Of a stretch of DNA of 64,000 bases, positions 7,826 through 16,727 are shown piece by piece. Source of the DNA: Microbacterium arborescens (lineage in GTDB: Bacteria; Actinomycetota; Actinomycetes; Actinomycetales; Microbacteriaceae); NCBI RefSeq assembly GCF_030369635.1, contig NZ_CP128474.1:2418001-2482000 (forward strand), in the 5' to 3' direction. Position numbers and translations under genes: made by a program. The notes beneath the pieces are model-generated. The model did no database searches. It saw only the letters and a list, made by a program, of their open reading frames with translations, and had not been told where the DNA came from. Within the stretch, counting starts at the first letter, position 1, and each line of letters begins with the position of its first letter.

Positions 7826-8653
7826 TCAGCCACCTCCCGCACCGCCCGCATGTGCCTGCGATCGCGGTCCGTCGGCGAAGTGGATCCCGAAGTCGGTCCG
7901 CCCCGGATGGATGTCGCTCCGCAGCGACCGGGTGCCGCGGTAGTCGCCGTCGCGGAGCGCGCGGTAGCGGAGCGGCGTCTCGCTGTCGAGCCCGGCGATG
8001 CGGACACGCAGACGTTCGGCCTCGCGGTCGACGCCCGCGGCGTCCAGCCCGTCGGCGTCGTAGACGACATGCAGGTCGAGCGTCTCGATGCCCACGTACC
8101 AGAGCGCACCGTGGGTGAGCGGGAACAGCAGTGAGTCGAGGTCGCCGCTGATCCCGCGTTCGCCGATCGAGCGCTCGTCCTCACCCACCGTCACCACGAC
8201 GAGTGCCCGGCGTCCGGTGAGACCGCCGTCGCCGTAACGCCTCGGCACGCCGAGCTCGGGGTCCATGTCTCCGTAGGCGAACCCGTTCGTGAACACCCGG
8301 TCGATCCACCCCTTGAGGATCGCGGGCGGCCCGTACCACCACAGCGGGAACTGCAGCACGAGCAGTTCGGCGGCGGCGAGCTTGCGCTGCTCCTCGATGA
8401 CGTCATCCGGGAAGGGGGCGCGGCCGTACTCGCCACCGGCGGGGCCAGACGCGCGGCCGAGCGTCACGTCGAGCTCGCTGTCGGGGAAAACGGGATCGAA
8501 CCCCTGTGCGTACAGATCGGATGTCGCCACGCTCCGCGTTCGCGACAGCTCCGCCACACCGTCGCGGAAGAGCCGGGCATTGAACGAGGTCGGTCGCGGA
8601 TGAGCGAGCACCCAGTGGGCGGTGCCCGGCGTGGGCTCGTGCGAGATGGTCAT
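7826..8653 (-). CDS. NAD(P)H:quinone oxidoreductase, flavodoxin-fold
   Basis: 275 residues. The N-terminal HWVLAHPRPTSFNARL and the central FPLWWYGPPAILKGWIDRVF are hallmarks of the MdaB/KefF/NQO1 flavodoxin-like family, which reduces quinones with two electrons using FMN or FAD. GGAGG lies six bases before the ATG. The start overlaps the stop of the upstream tetR gene (ATGA), so both form one operon under the operator at 9257. The C-terminal 40 residues (SDIHPGRTDF onward) exceed the family core. Probable role: detoxification of quinones or electrophiles, released by an inducer acting on the regulator. Confidence 0.85.
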   Translation of the reverse strand: MTISHEPTPGTAHWVLAHPRPTSFNARLFRDGVAELSRTRSVATSDLYAQGFDPVFPDSELDVTLGRASGPAGGEYGRAPFPDDVIEEQRKLAAAELLVLQFPLWWYGPPAILKGWIDRVFTNGFAYGDMDPELGVPRRYGDGGLTGRRALVVVTVGEDERSIGERGISGDLDSLLFPLTHGALWYVGIETLDLHVVYDADGLDAAGVDREAERLRVRIAGLDSETPLRYRALRDGDYRGTRSLRSDIHPGRTDFGIHFADGPRSQAHAGGAGGG

Positions 8654-9249
8654 GATTCCTCCGGTGGGGTGGCTGGGGTGACGATGGCGTGCAGGACGCG
8701 CGTGAGGGTGGAGCGCGCCGCCGCGGGGCTCACGCGTTCGTCAAGTGCCGCCCGCGTGAGGGCGTCGCCGGCACCGATGAGGGCCCGAGCGCCCGCGTCA
8801 TCGAGACGGACGCCGCACGAGACGAGCACGTCGTCGCACAGCGCGAGGTAGGCCCCCTCCGCCTCGCGCCGCACCTCGACGAGGGTCGCAGATCCATCGA
8901 GCGCCGAGACGACGTCCGCCAGCTCGCGCCCCTCGGCGAGCGAGCAGTCGATGTAGGCCCCCGCGACGGCGCGGCATACCGCATCGAGCGTGAGCGACGC
9001 TTCGGCGAGCGCCGCGGTCAGCGTCGCCCGCTGCTGCTCCTCGAACTCGCGGTAGAGCTCGGCGAGTGCGCCCGCACGATCGCCGAAGTGGTCGTACACG
9101 ACGGGTTTGGTCACCCCCGCGCGCTCCGCGAGGCGGCCGAGCGTGAACTCGTCGGTCCCTCGCTCTCGGATCAGCTCGCGCGCGACCGCCAGCAGTTGCG
9201 CGCGCCGCTCGCCCCGCGGCATCCGCCGTCGCCGCCCGTCGTCGCTCAT
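8650..9249 (-). CDS. TetR/AcrR-family repressor
   Basis: 199 residues. The N-terminal helix-turn-helix (residues about 10-55: RRAQLLAVARELIRERG, TLGRLAERAGVTKPVVYDHF) is typical TetR. The C-terminal ligand-binding part is unassigned. It is the first gene of a two-gene operon with the quinone reductase. A near-perfect palindrome directly upstream implies autoregulation. Confidence 0.9.
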   Translation of the reverse strand: MSDDGRRRRMPRGERRAQLLAVARELIRERGTDEFTLGRLAERAGVTKPVVYDHFGDRAGALAELYREFEEQQRATLTAALAEASLTLDAVCRAVAGAYIDCSLAEGRELADVVSALDGSATLVEVRREAEGAYLALCDDVLVSCGVRLDDAGARALIGAGDALTRAALDERVSPAAARSTLTRVLHAIVTPATPPEES

Positions 9250-9256
9250 GACGCCT

Positions 9257-9289
9257 CCCCGCTAAGTTACCAACAGTAGCTTAGCGGGG
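9257..9289 (-). promoter_or_regulatory. Palindromic operator for the TetR repressor
   Basis: Two 14-base arms (CCCCGCTAAGTTAC and GTAGCTTAGCGGGG) around a five-base centre match with one mismatch. It begins eight bases upstream of the tetR start codon. The position is right for autorepression of the operon. Confidence 0.8.
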
Positions 9290-9316
9290 TTGGTGGCCGG
9301 ATGGGCGTTGACTTGG

Positions 9317-9357
9317 CAGTTCCCGTCGCCACCACCAACGGGAGGCGGCGGGAACTG
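9317..9357 (-). terminator. Terminator of the CNNM operon
   Basis: A 14-base stem (CAGTTCCCGTCGCC with GGCGGCGGGAACTG, one G-U pair) and a 13-base loop lie 29 bases after the stop of the CNNM gene at 9386. There is no clear U-tract. Confidence 0.65.
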
Positions 9358-9385
9358 ACAACCGAGCGAGCGTCGCGAACCGGGA

Positions 9386-10414
9386 TCAGCTCGCGGGCGC
9401 CGCCAGCTCCGCCTCGGCGGCGCCGGGCAGCACCTCGCGCAGCAGGTCGTCGAGCGTGACCACACCGAGCAGCCGGTCGCCGTCGACGACCGTCGCGAGC
9501 TGGACGTGACCGCGGCGCATGCGCGCGAGCGCGTCGTACGCCGATGCGTCGGGCGCGAGGACGAGCGCCTCACGTGCGATGTCGAGCGCGGGCGTCTCCG
9601 GCGCGACGGCGAGCGTGTCGCGAACATGGGCGACACGACTCGACGCGCCCTCCCCCACCAGGATGCGCAGATGGGCGGAGGATGCCGCGACCGCCTGCAC
9701 ATCGGCGGCGGTCGCCGTCGCCGGCACAGCGGTGGGCACCCGGTCGGTGCGGACGATGTCGCCGACCGTCAGCGATCCGAGCGCGATGGCACGTGCGATC
9801 GGCTCGGAGTACTGCTCCTCGAGGGTTCCCGCCGCACGCGAATGCGCCACGAGCTCGCGGATGGTGTCGGCGTCCTGCCCGCCCGCGGCGGCCTTCTCGA
9901 CGGGCTCGACGCCCGAGGCCTTCACAAGCCGGTTCGCGATGTGGTTGATCCACAGCAGGAACGGGCGCAACGGCCAGGTCAGCGCACGGGCGGTGATACC
10001 CGTCGCCTTCGCCGCGACCTCGGGGTGGGCGATCGCCCACGACTTCGGCGCCATCTCACCGATGACGAGGTGCAGGAACGTCACCACGATGAGGGCGAGC
10101 ATGAACGCGATGATGTCGGCGAGGACGTATGGCAGCCCCCACTGCTCGAACACGGGCGCGAGGGCGTAGTCGATCGCCGGCTTGGTGATCGCACCGAGCA
10201 GGAAGGTGCACGCCGTGATGCCCAGCTGGGCGAACGCGAGCATGACGGTCAGCTCATTGACGCCGCGGAGCGCCGCCCGCGCCGACGCGCTGCGGTCGGC
10301 CTCCTCTTCCAGGCGGTGGCGACGGGCAGCGAGGAGCGCGAACTCGACGATGACGAAGAACGCGCTCGCGAGGATGAGTGCGATCGTGATGATCGTGACG
10401 ACCCACCAGCTCAT
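9386..10414 (-). CDS. CNNM/CorC-family membrane protein, shorter partner
   Basis: 342 residues. The N-terminal CNNM (DUF21) transmembrane domain spans about residues 1-180: ASAFFVIVEFALLAARR, QLGITACTFLLG, VIGEMAPKSWAIAHP. Two CBS motifs follow, ending in DGDRLLGVVTLDDLLREVL. There is no CorC/HlyC domain after the CBS pair, unlike its partner. Family members are implicated in magnesium or other divalent-cation export. The start overlaps the upstream CNNM gene by four bases (ATGA). The pair probably acts together, perhaps as a heteromer. Confidence 0.88.
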   Translation of the reverse strand: MSWWVVTIITIALILASAFFVIVEFALLAARRHRLEEEADRSASARAALRGVNELTVMLAFAQLGITACTFLLGAITKPAIDYALAPVFEQWGLPYVLADIIAFMLALIVVTFLHLVIGEMAPKSWAIAHPEVAAKATGITARALTWPLRPFLLWINHIANRLVKASGVEPVEKAAAGGQDADTIRELVAHSRAAGTLEEQYSEPIARAIALGSLTVGDIVRTDRVPTAVPATATAADVQAVAASSAHLRILVGEGASSRVAHVRDTLAVAPETPALDIAREALVLAPDASAYDALARMRRGHVQLATVVDGDRLLGVVTLDDLLREVLPGAAEAELAAPAS

Positions 10415-11841
10415 CGGATGACCTCCTCATCGCTCGCGCCAGCAGCGACGACGGCATCGCCGCCGCCCACGGGACCCGCCTCAGCGGCATCCAGATCCAC
10501 CTCGTACAGGCGCACGACGAGTTCCGAGGGGACGAGTCGGGCGACCTCGGCGACCTCGACGTCGAGCCAGCGCTGCATCCGCAGCCCCTGCACGGTCTCG
10601 GACGCCCGTTCGGGCAGGTCGATGCGCACGACCGCACCCTCGGGCAGCAGGTCACCGTGCTCGCTGATGATGAGTCCGGCGATGGTCTCGGCATCGTCCC
10701 TCGGCAGGTCGTAGCCGATGAGGCGCTCGACCTCGTCGAGATGGATGTCACCGGGCAGACGCCAGTGATCCTCACCGACGTTCACGATCTCGTGGATGTC
10801 GAGGTCGTGCTCGTCGGAGATCTCGCCGATGACCTCTTCGGTGAGATCCTCGATCGTGAGGATGCCGTCGAAGTTGCCGTACTCGTCGACGACGCAGGCG
10901 AGCTCGTTACGCGTCTGCCGCATGCGATCGAGGGCGACCGGCAGCTGCATCGTCGTCGGCAGCACCACGGCCTCGCGCATCATCGTCGAAACGGGAGCGT
11001 CGTCGGCGTAGTGCCCGCGCAGCAGGTCGATGAGCTCGACGACGCCGACGGGGTCGTCCTCGGCGCCGATCACCGGATAGCGGGTGTGGCCGGTCGCCAT
11101 GAGCGCACGCACCTCCCCCACGGTCGTGTCGGGCGAGATCGAGTCGATGCGTGAGCGAGGAACCATCGCGTGCTCGACGTCGCGCTGCGGGAAGTCGAGG
11201 ATGCGGTCGATGATCATCGACAGGTCGTCGGGTAGATCGCCGCTCGCGCGGGACTCCTCGATGATCGCCTCGAGGTCGCGGGCGGTCGCACTCTCGTCGA
11301 CATCCTCCAGGGGCTCGATACGCAGCAGACGCAGCAGAGCATTCGCGGCGACATCGAACACGGTGATGAGCCAGCCGAAGAGCATCAGGTAGATGCGGGT
11401 CGGCATCGCAAGGGCGCGGGCGAGAGGTTCGGGGCTCGCGATGGCGAGGTTCTTCGGATACAGCTCGCCGAAGATCATCGTCACGATGGTCGCCAGCAGG
11501 AGCGCGCCCACCGTGCCGATCAGCACCGAGACAGCCGGGTCGATGCCGACGCCGCCCAGCAGCGTGCCGATCGACTCGCCGATGAGGGGCTCGGCGACGT
11601 AACCGATCAACAGACCGGTCACCGTGATGCCGAGCTGCGCGCCGGAAAGCATGAAGGACGTGCGCTTGGTGATCGCCAGCACGCGTGCAGCCTGCGCATC
11701 GCCCTTCTCGGCGCGCGCGGCCATGCGCGACCGGTCGACAGACATGTACGCGAACTCCTGGGCGACGAAGAAGCCGCAGGCGGCGATGATCGCCAATGTC
11801 AGCAGGATGCCGAGCAGCAGTGTCAGAACTGCTTCGATCAT
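10411..11841 (-). CDS. CNNM/CorC-family membrane protein with CBS and CorC_HlyC domains
   Basis: 476 residues with the full layout: CNNM membrane domain (about 1-200; FFVAQEFAYMSVDRSRM, GAQLGITVTGLLIGYVAEP, IFGELYPKNLAIA), a CBS pair (about 215-340; VEHAMVPRSRIDSI, VVDEYGNFDGILTIEDLTEE) and a C-terminal FAD-like CorC_HlyC domain (about 350-440; DIHLDEVERLIGYDLP). It is often annotated hemolysin, but evidence for relatives points to magnesium homeostasis. It is the first gene of the operon, with a hairpin hiding its ribosome binding site. Confidence 0.9.
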   Translation of the reverse strand: MIEAVLTLLLGILLTLAIIAACGFFVAQEFAYMSVDRSRMAARAEKGDAQAARVLAITKRTSFMLSGAQLGITVTGLLIGYVAEPLIGESIGTLLGGVGIDPAVSVLIGTVGALLLATIVTMIFGELYPKNLAIASPEPLARALAMPTRIYLMLFGWLITVFDVAANALLRLLRIEPLEDVDESATARDLEAIIEESRASGDLPDDLSMIIDRILDFPQRDVEHAMVPRSRIDSISPDTTVGEVRALMATGHTRYPVIGAEDDPVGVVELIDLLRGHYADDAPVSTMMREAVVLPTTMQLPVALDRMRQTRNELACVVDEYGNFDGILTIEDLTEEVIGEISDEHDLDIHEIVNVGEDHWRLPGDIHLDEVERLIGYDLPRDDAETIAGLIISEHGDLLPEGAVVRIDLPERASETVQGLRMQRWLDVEVAEVARLVPSELVVRLYEVDLDAAEAGPVGGGDAVVAAGASDEEVIR

Positions 11842-11849
11842 TCGGATTC

Positions 11850-11872
11850 ACCCCCTCTCTCAGCGAGGGGGT
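11850..11872 (-). promoter_or_regulatory. Hairpin covering the ribosome binding site of the CNNM gene
   Basis: In the minus-strand transcript ACCCCCTC pairs with GAGGGGGT (8 bp, 7-base loop). The 3' arm is the ribosome binding site of the CNNM start nine bases on. The second CNNM operon has a comparable hairpin at 55316. Cation-dependent control is possible but unproven. Confidence 0.5.
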
Positions 11873-12085
11873 ACGGAGATCGACCCTCCTGGTCGGTGGA
11901 GGAATGGCGATTGCTCACGGGTGTTCTTTCTCGATAGGGCACGGGTGGGCTCTCACAGGATAGCGGGCGACGGGACCGCGCGGGCCGGCGGCTCCGCGGG
12001 GCTGCAATGACCGGAAACCGCGGCAGTGGTCCGCTCGGCGAAGCATCCGGGACGTTCTCCAGATGGCCACGACTAAGGTGACTCC

Positions 12086-12715
12086 ATGTCGGGAAGACGA
12101 GCCGGTCGTCCGCGCGCGCAGGACACCACCGATGACTTCATTCGCGCGGGCGAAGAGATCATCGCCGAACAGGGCTTTTCGGCTCTCACCGTCGACGGTC
12201 TCGTGAGTCGCGTCGGGTCGACACGACCCACCTTCTATCGGCGGTTTCGGAGCGCGGCCCACCTCGCCGTCGCTGTTCTCGCGCGACGCTTCGCACCCGG
12301 TCCGGCCCCCGAGACCGGATCCCTCGACGGTGATCTGCATGCGGTGCAACGCGAGGAGATCGCTGTCCTCTCAGCCCCGGTCGCCCGCAACAGCGTGGTC
12401 GACCTCATCGGAGTCGCGCGCACGGACGACGACCTCGCGGGACTGCTCGACGCCGACTTCATCCGACCGCGCCGTGAGCGCGTGAAACATGCCATTGACG
12501 CCGCTGTCGCGCGCGGGGAGATCGAACGGCCCGACGCGGATGCCGATCAGATCTACGACCTCCTGATGGGACCCCTCATCACGCGGATGTTCGTGCCGCC
12601 GCACGCGCTGCCCGACGATGCGCTGGCCGCGAGCAGCCTCCGGTCCGCGCTGGCCCGCCTGGGATTCGGCAGGAACGACGACCATGGCGACGGCCCCGGG
12701 CTCAGTCCCGGGTGA
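12086..12715 (+). CDS. TetR/AcrR-family regulator
   Basis: 209 residues with AAGGTGA before the ATG. The helix-turn-helix is at about residues 15-60 (FIRAGEEIIAEQGFSALTVD, then GSTRPTFYRRF). The C-terminal domain includes FIRPRRERVKHAIDAAVARG, as in TetR_C_16/AcrR-like proteins. It is divergent from the CNNM operon by about 245 bases and convergent with the membrane protein gene at 12702 (14-base overlap). No target operator was identified. Confidence 0.88.
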   Translation: MSGRRAGRPRAQDTTDDFIRAGEEIIAEQGFSALTVDGLVSRVGSTRPTFYRRFRSAAHLAVAVLARRFAPGPAPETGSLDGDLHAVQREEIAVLSAPVARNSVVDLIGVARTDDDLAGLLDADFIRPRRERVKHAIDAAVARGEIERPDADADQIYDLLMGPLITRMFVPPHALPDDALAASSLRSALARLGFGRNDDHGDGPGLSPG

Positions 12716-13856
12716 GCCCGCTGCCATCGGCCGACATCCGAAATGATGCGCTCTCGTAGTCGCCGTCGAGCGAGAACCTGATCGCGACCGGCCCCACCAT
12801 CTGGCCGAACGAATCGGTGTCGGGGGCACCCGAGGTACGCATGACCGTCGCCCCGGCGTCACCGACCGGGAGCCCGCTCTGAGACGCCGCCTCGTCCATG
12901 CCCGGAAGGACGGCGCTGAGGTCCACGTCGTCCCAGGAGAAGGCCTCCTCGGGAGTCTTGGGCTGCACCGATACCGGCCCGGAGTGCGAGACCTGTCCGC
13001 CGCGGTACATCCAACGGTCGGTGTGCGTGGTACCAGGGGTCACCGGGGCCTCGACGATGACGAAATCGGGAGTGACGTAGATCGACATCACGCGATCGTG
13101 GCCGATCTCGCGTTCGAGCGCGGCCTCGGCCTGCGCCAGCGGCTCGGGCTGGCGCAGGTCGACGTGCGCGCGACCGTCGAGAACCGCCGCGACGGTCTGC
13201 GCCACGGCTTCTCGATAGGGCATGACGACGGCCACCGCCACCGCGACGGCGACGATCGCGAAGACGAGAAGGCGAAGCGGACGACCGCGCCGCCCGACGC
13301 CGATCAGCGGGCCCTTGCGTCGCCCGCCAGAGATCCGCGTGTGGCTCTGCATCGGAACGAAACGCACCGCCGAACGATCCGGGACCGCGAGGTGGGCGAC
13401 CTCGGCGGGCGAGAGTTCGCCGTCGACGAAGGCGACCTCGGGGCCCCCGTCGAGGAGGATGACGACCTGGCGCAGAAGTCCGGGCTGGAAGGCGGGAAGC
13501 TCGGTCAGCGCGACGACCGTGCGCAGAGTCGTCGCATACGAGTCGCCCCGGAGCGGGCGCACCGTCAGATCGATCTCGCACAACGGCTGATCGTTGATCT
13601 GCGTTCCGGTCTGTCGAATCGCGTCGACGCGGGCGAGGCCGAGCCGTCGAGAGTCGATCGCACGACGGATGTCGTCGTTCGACGCGGCCACTCCCCCGGC
13701 CATCGATCGACCGATGAGGATGAACGTCCCGCTGATGATGGCGACCGGAAGCGCGATGCTCATGATCCCCCAGCCGGCATCCGGCGGTCCGACATACTCG
13801 ACGACCGCGCCACCCAAGAGCGCGCCGATAGCTGCGAAGAAGATCAGACGGAGCAC
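12702..13856 (-). CDS. Membrane protein of unknown function
   Basis: 384 residues. Two hydrophobic segments at the N-terminus (about 1-22 and 30-52) are followed by a soluble region with beta-rich character (ICEIDLTV-like strand, TLRTVVALTELPAF). A third membrane segment lies at about 200-220 (LLVFAIVAVAVAVAVVMPY), then a C-terminal domain of about 165 residues. I do not recognise the family. It overlaps the tetR gene tail to tail. Confidence 0.7.
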   Translation of the reverse strand: MLRLIFFAAIGALLGGAVVEYVGPPDAGWGIMSIALPVAIISGTFILIGRSMAGGVAASNDDIRRAIDSRRLGLARVDAIRQTGTQINDQPLCEIDLTVRPLRGDSYATTLRTVVALTELPAFQPGLLRQVVILLDGGPEVAFVDGELSPAEVAHLAVPDRSAVRFVPMQSHTRISGGRRKGPLIGVGRRGRPLRLLVFAIVAVAVAVAVVMPYREAVAQTVAAVLDGRAHVDLRQPEPLAQAEAALEREIGHDRVMSIYVTPDFVIVEAPVTPGTTHTDRWMYRGGQVSHSGPVSVQPKTPEEAFSWDDVDLSAVLPGMDEAASQSGLPVGDAGATVMRTSGAPDTDSFGQMVGPVAIRFSLDGDYESASFRMSADGSGLTRD

Positions 13857-13963
13857 CTTCCGACCCTATCGACGGCGCTCGTCACGGGGAGAATCAGCGC
13901 GGTGCGGGGTGCGCGGATCACGCGAACCTCGGCGGAATCTCAGCATCCTGTTAGGTTCTTCTC

Positions 13964-15043
13964 GTGTCGACGGACGAGAGCAAGACCCCGCGAGCGCTCA
14001 GCCGCCGCACAGTGCTGCTCGGATCCGTTGCCGCAGGCTCTCTCGTGCTCGCCTCGGCGGCACCCGCTCGAGCCTTGACGTACACGGTGAAGACCCCCGC
14101 GGAGCATGCGGCACTCCCGATCGTCTGGGGTTACCCCTTCGCGAGCCGCGCGACGCGCGGTTCGGGCGTGGACGGGTATCCCGGGCAGACGTACAGCGGT
14201 CACATCGGCGCCGACTACTACGTGAACCCACGCGTCGGCACCACGATCCTCGCGGTCGCCGACGGCACCGTGACCGCTGTCGGCGACGACGGCGACGTCA
14301 GCAGGGGTGTGTTCGTGATCGTCCAACATGCGGCGGGCGTACGGTCCGAATACCTGCACATGGAACGTGGCAGCCCCCTGGTGAGCGTGGGCCAGCGCGT
14401 CTTCCGGTGGACTCCCCTGGGGCGAACAGGGAACACCGGAGATGTCCGCCCGCGCACCGAAGCCAACGCTCACCTTCACTTGGCGATATTCTCGGGCCCG
14501 CACCGCACCGGAACGGTGTGGAACCCGGCCTGGCTCATCGAAGGAGCTCCGCTTCCGGTCACGTCGCCTACCGCCGCGACCCCGGTCTATCGCTTTTGGA
14601 GCGCCCGCTATCAGGGGCACTTCTACACGGCGAGCGCCGCCGAGCGCGACGGCATCGCGGCCCGCTGGCCCGACATCTGGTCGTACGAGGGAACCGCGTA
14701 CCGCGCCTTCACAACTGAGGTCGTCGGCACCGTACCGCTCTTCCGATTCTGGAGCGCCCAGTACAACGGCCACTTCTACACGACGAGCGCCGGCGAACGT
14801 GACTCGGTCATGGCTCGCTGGCCAGACGTCTGGTCGTACGAGGGCACCGCATTCTTCGTGTACCCCGCCGACTCGTCTGCACCCGATACGGTCACCGTCG
14901 CCCGGTTCTGGAGTCCGTCCGCGCGACACCACTTCTACACGGCCAGCGCGCAGGAACGCGACGGCGTGATCGCGCGGTGGCCCGATATCTGGCAGTACGA
15001 GGGAGACAGCTTCCGAGTTCCCAGCGCGAGCGTCGAAAACTGA
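13964..15043 (+). CDS. Tat-exported M23 peptidase with three C-terminal DUF5648-like repeats
   Basis: 359 residues from GTG. The N-terminus has a twin-arginine signal (LSRRTVLLGSVAAGS, cleavage near APARA). Residues about 60-190 form a LytM/M23 domain with its zinc ligands: HIGAD, then a late AHLHLAIF, with YLHM between. From about 205 three repeats follow, each with FWSA, GHFYT, ERD, ARWPDIW and YEGTA-like steps. These repeats occur in secreted enzymes and may bind cell wall. Probable role: an extracellular peptidoglycan endopeptidase. The next gene, a lipoprotein 15 bases on, may be co-expressed. Confidence 0.85.
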   Translation: MSTDESKTPRALSRRTVLLGSVAAGSLVLASAAPARALTYTVKTPAEHAALPIVWGYPFASRATRGSGVDGYPGQTYSGHIGADYYVNPRVGTTILAVADGTVTAVGDDGDVSRGVFVIVQHAAGVRSEYLHMERGSPLVSVGQRVFRWTPLGRTGNTGDVRPRTEANAHLHLAIFSGPHRTGTVWNPAWLIEGAPLPVTSPTAATPVYRFWSARYQGHFYTASAAERDGIAARWPDIWSYEGTAYRAFTTEVVGTVPLFRFWSAQYNGHFYTTSAGERDSVMARWPDVWSYEGTAFFVYPADSSAPDTVTVARFWSPSARHHFYTASAQERDGVIARWPDIWQYEGDSFRVPSASVEN

Positions 15044-15058
15044 GACCGAGGAGAGCCC

Positions 15059-15583
15059 ATGAGCAGCATCAATCTTCGGCGTCGGATCGGCCTACCGACC
15101 CTCGCCCTGTTCGCGCTGCTGGCCACAGGCTGCGCGACCGTCGGCGTCGGCGGAGCCGCGGGCTCGACCCTTCCCCTCTCGCCGACTGCGGACGAGACTC
15201 CGTCGTCCTCCCCGACGGCGCAACCCGAGTCATCCGCGACGCCTGAGCCGACAACGCCTCCCACCGGCGAGTCAGACACCATGTGGACGACATCCGAGCT
15301 GGTCGACGCATGCCTCGTCTCCGTCAGGGACGATAACGCGCCAGCATCGGAGCAACTCGATCGGTCGACCATCCGACGCGAGAACGCCCGGTCCGCCCTG
15401 CGGCCCGACGCGCTCTGGTACGTCGTCGTGCCCATCGTGGACCCCACCGTCGACGCGCGACTCGAGTACGCGTGCTTGCTGGCCGCCGACCTGAGCGTCG
15501 ATGCGAGCTGGGGCCGGATCGCCCCGGAGGTGGATGACTTCGATCAGTGGTCAACAGCCACGGAGCCGCCTGAGGGCATGTGA
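15059..15583 (+). CDS. Lipoprotein of unknown function
   Basis: 174 residues. The signal peptide ends in LLATGC. A Ser/Pro/Thr-rich linker (about residues 35-75) precedes a small domain with two Cys (VDACLVS and EYACLLAAD) and LWYVVVPI. It follows the M23 peptidase gene by 15 bases with GAGGAG upstream, so it is likely in the same operon. It is not obviously related to the lipoproteins at 0.7-7.8 kb. Confidence 0.78.
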   Translation: MSSINLRRRIGLPTLALFALLATGCATVGVGGAAGSTLPLSPTADETPSSSPTAQPESSATPEPTTPPTGESDTMWTTSELVDACLVSVRDDNAPASEQLDRSTIRRENARSALRPDALWYVVVPIVDPTVDARLEYACLLAADLSVDASWGRIAPEVDDFDQWSTATEPPEGM

Positions 15584-15633
15584 CCCCGTAGACGGCCTCG
15601 CCGGCCGCGCCCGTTCTCCCGCGAGAACACGAA

Positions 15634-15662
15634 GATGCCCGGCGAAAGAATCTCCGGGCATC
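15634..15662 (+). terminator. Bidirectional terminator
   Basis: A perfect 9-bp stem GATGCCCGG/CCGGGCATC with an 11-base loop lies between convergent genes. Confidence 0.7.
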
Positions 15663-15674
15663 TCGGGCAGTGCT

Positions 15675-15887
15675 TCAGGACTTCTCGTCCTCTTCGGGTT
15701 CGAAGGTCGACGCAGTCCCGGTGTGGCCTGCAGCGACCCCGTCCGGGTGGCTCGGGATCGTCCCGTCCTTTCCGAGTCCGCCCGGCTCTTGCGTACCGTC
15801 GCTGTCGGTCTGGGCCGTCGAGACCTCGACGTCCGGGCCCTCGTAGGCGTTCTCGTCCGTCTCGCGACGGGTGTCGTCATTGCTCAT
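15675..15887 (-). CDS. Small acidic protein
   Basis: 70 residues, strongly acidic, with no hydrophobic segment and AAGGAG before the ATG. Composition is Asp/Glu/Gly/Thr-rich (SNDDTRRETDENAYEGPD). A similar small acidic protein is encoded at 19724. Function unknown. Confidence 0.7.
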   Translation of the reverse strand: MSNDDTRRETDENAYEGPDVEVSTAQTDSDGTQEPGGLGKDGTIPSHPDGVAAGHTGTASTFEPEEDEKS

Positions 15888-15929
15888 GTCGTTCTCCTTC
15901 TCTTCGTGGACGGCTGCTGCCGTCCGGTC

Positions 15930-16280
15930 TCAGATGAACGGGGCGAGCGCTCCCGCCGTCAAGGCGAGCGCCCCGGCCACGGCACCCGAAGCCGTGGCGG
16001 TCATGCGCAGGTGGCGACGTGCACGCGACCTGCGAGCTCGGTTGCCCGGGGCTTCCGTCGTCAGGAGCGACCGCTGCGCGTCTTTCAGCGTGGCGTAGCG
16101 TCCGATCGGGGTCGCGTGACCGTCGAGGGCGATGTAGTGACCGTCGGGTGAGGTGTCGATCGAACCGACGAACTCCCCGTCGGTCGAGGCGACGTAGAAA
16201 CCGGGTGCGACCGTCGACCAGGTGATGTTGCGGGCACTGAGAACGCGAGGCGTCGCGGCGGGCCGCTCGAGCATGCTCAT
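15930..16280 (-). CDS. Small protein with C-terminal membrane anchor
   Basis: 116 residues. The soluble part (about 15-70: GFYVASTDGEFVGSIDTSPD, then GRYATLKDAQ) is followed by an Arg-rich stretch and one hydrophobic segment at the C-terminus (ASGAVAGALALTAGALAPFI). The start overlaps the stop of the upstream DUF7882-like gene (ATGA), so they are co-translated. Function unknown. Confidence 0.7.
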   Translation of the reverse strand: MSMLERPAATPRVLSARNITWSTVAPGFYVASTDGEFVGSIDTSPDGHYIALDGHATPIGRYATLKDAQRSLLTTEAPGNRARRSRARRHLRMTATASGAVAGALALTAGALAPFI

Positions 16281-16660
16281 GCTGCGGTCGCCAGCTCACG
16301 CGAAGCAGGGACGACGTCGCCGCCGGGCAGTGCCGACGCGATCGGGGCCGCGGGAGCAACCTCGAAGTCTGCGAAGTCGACGACGAGGCCGGTCGACGAC
16401 GTGGCCGCGCGGGCCATCTCGGTGAGCAGCGCCGAGTCGAGCTTCTCCGCCTCGATGCCGGTGAAGACGAAGCGGAGCGGGATGGACGGCTGCAGCCAGA
16501 TCGTCTGCCGCCCTGCCGCTGTGTCGGCACCATGCCGCCAGGTGAGGGTGAAGCTCTCCGAGCGGCGGAGCTTCGTCGCCGTGAGCACCTTGAGGTGCGC
16601 GAGCAGACGGTCCGGGATCTCGATCGATTCGGACGTGTTCCCGTAGAACAGCTGACCCAT
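16277..16660 (-). CDS. DUF7882-like protein of Microbacteriaceae
   Basis: 127 residues starting MGQLFYGN, followed by IEIPDRLLAHLKVLTATKLR and ESFTLTWRHG. This family is widespread in Microbacteriaceae and sometimes mislabelled as a ligase; its function is unknown. It is divergent from the marR gene at 16780, so the MarR protein may control it. Confidence 0.75.
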   Translation of the reverse strand: MGQLFYGNTSESIEIPDRLLAHLKVLTATKLRRSESFTLTWRHGADTAAGRQTIWLQPSIPLRFVFTGIEAEKLDSALLTEMARAATSSTGLVVDFADFEVAPAAPIASALPGGDVVPASRELATAA

Positions 16661-16727
16661 GGTGGCTCCTCACAGATGCTGGATGACTTGTTGGGAACGC
16701 TACTAGTTGGGCAAGTATCTCGTCAAG

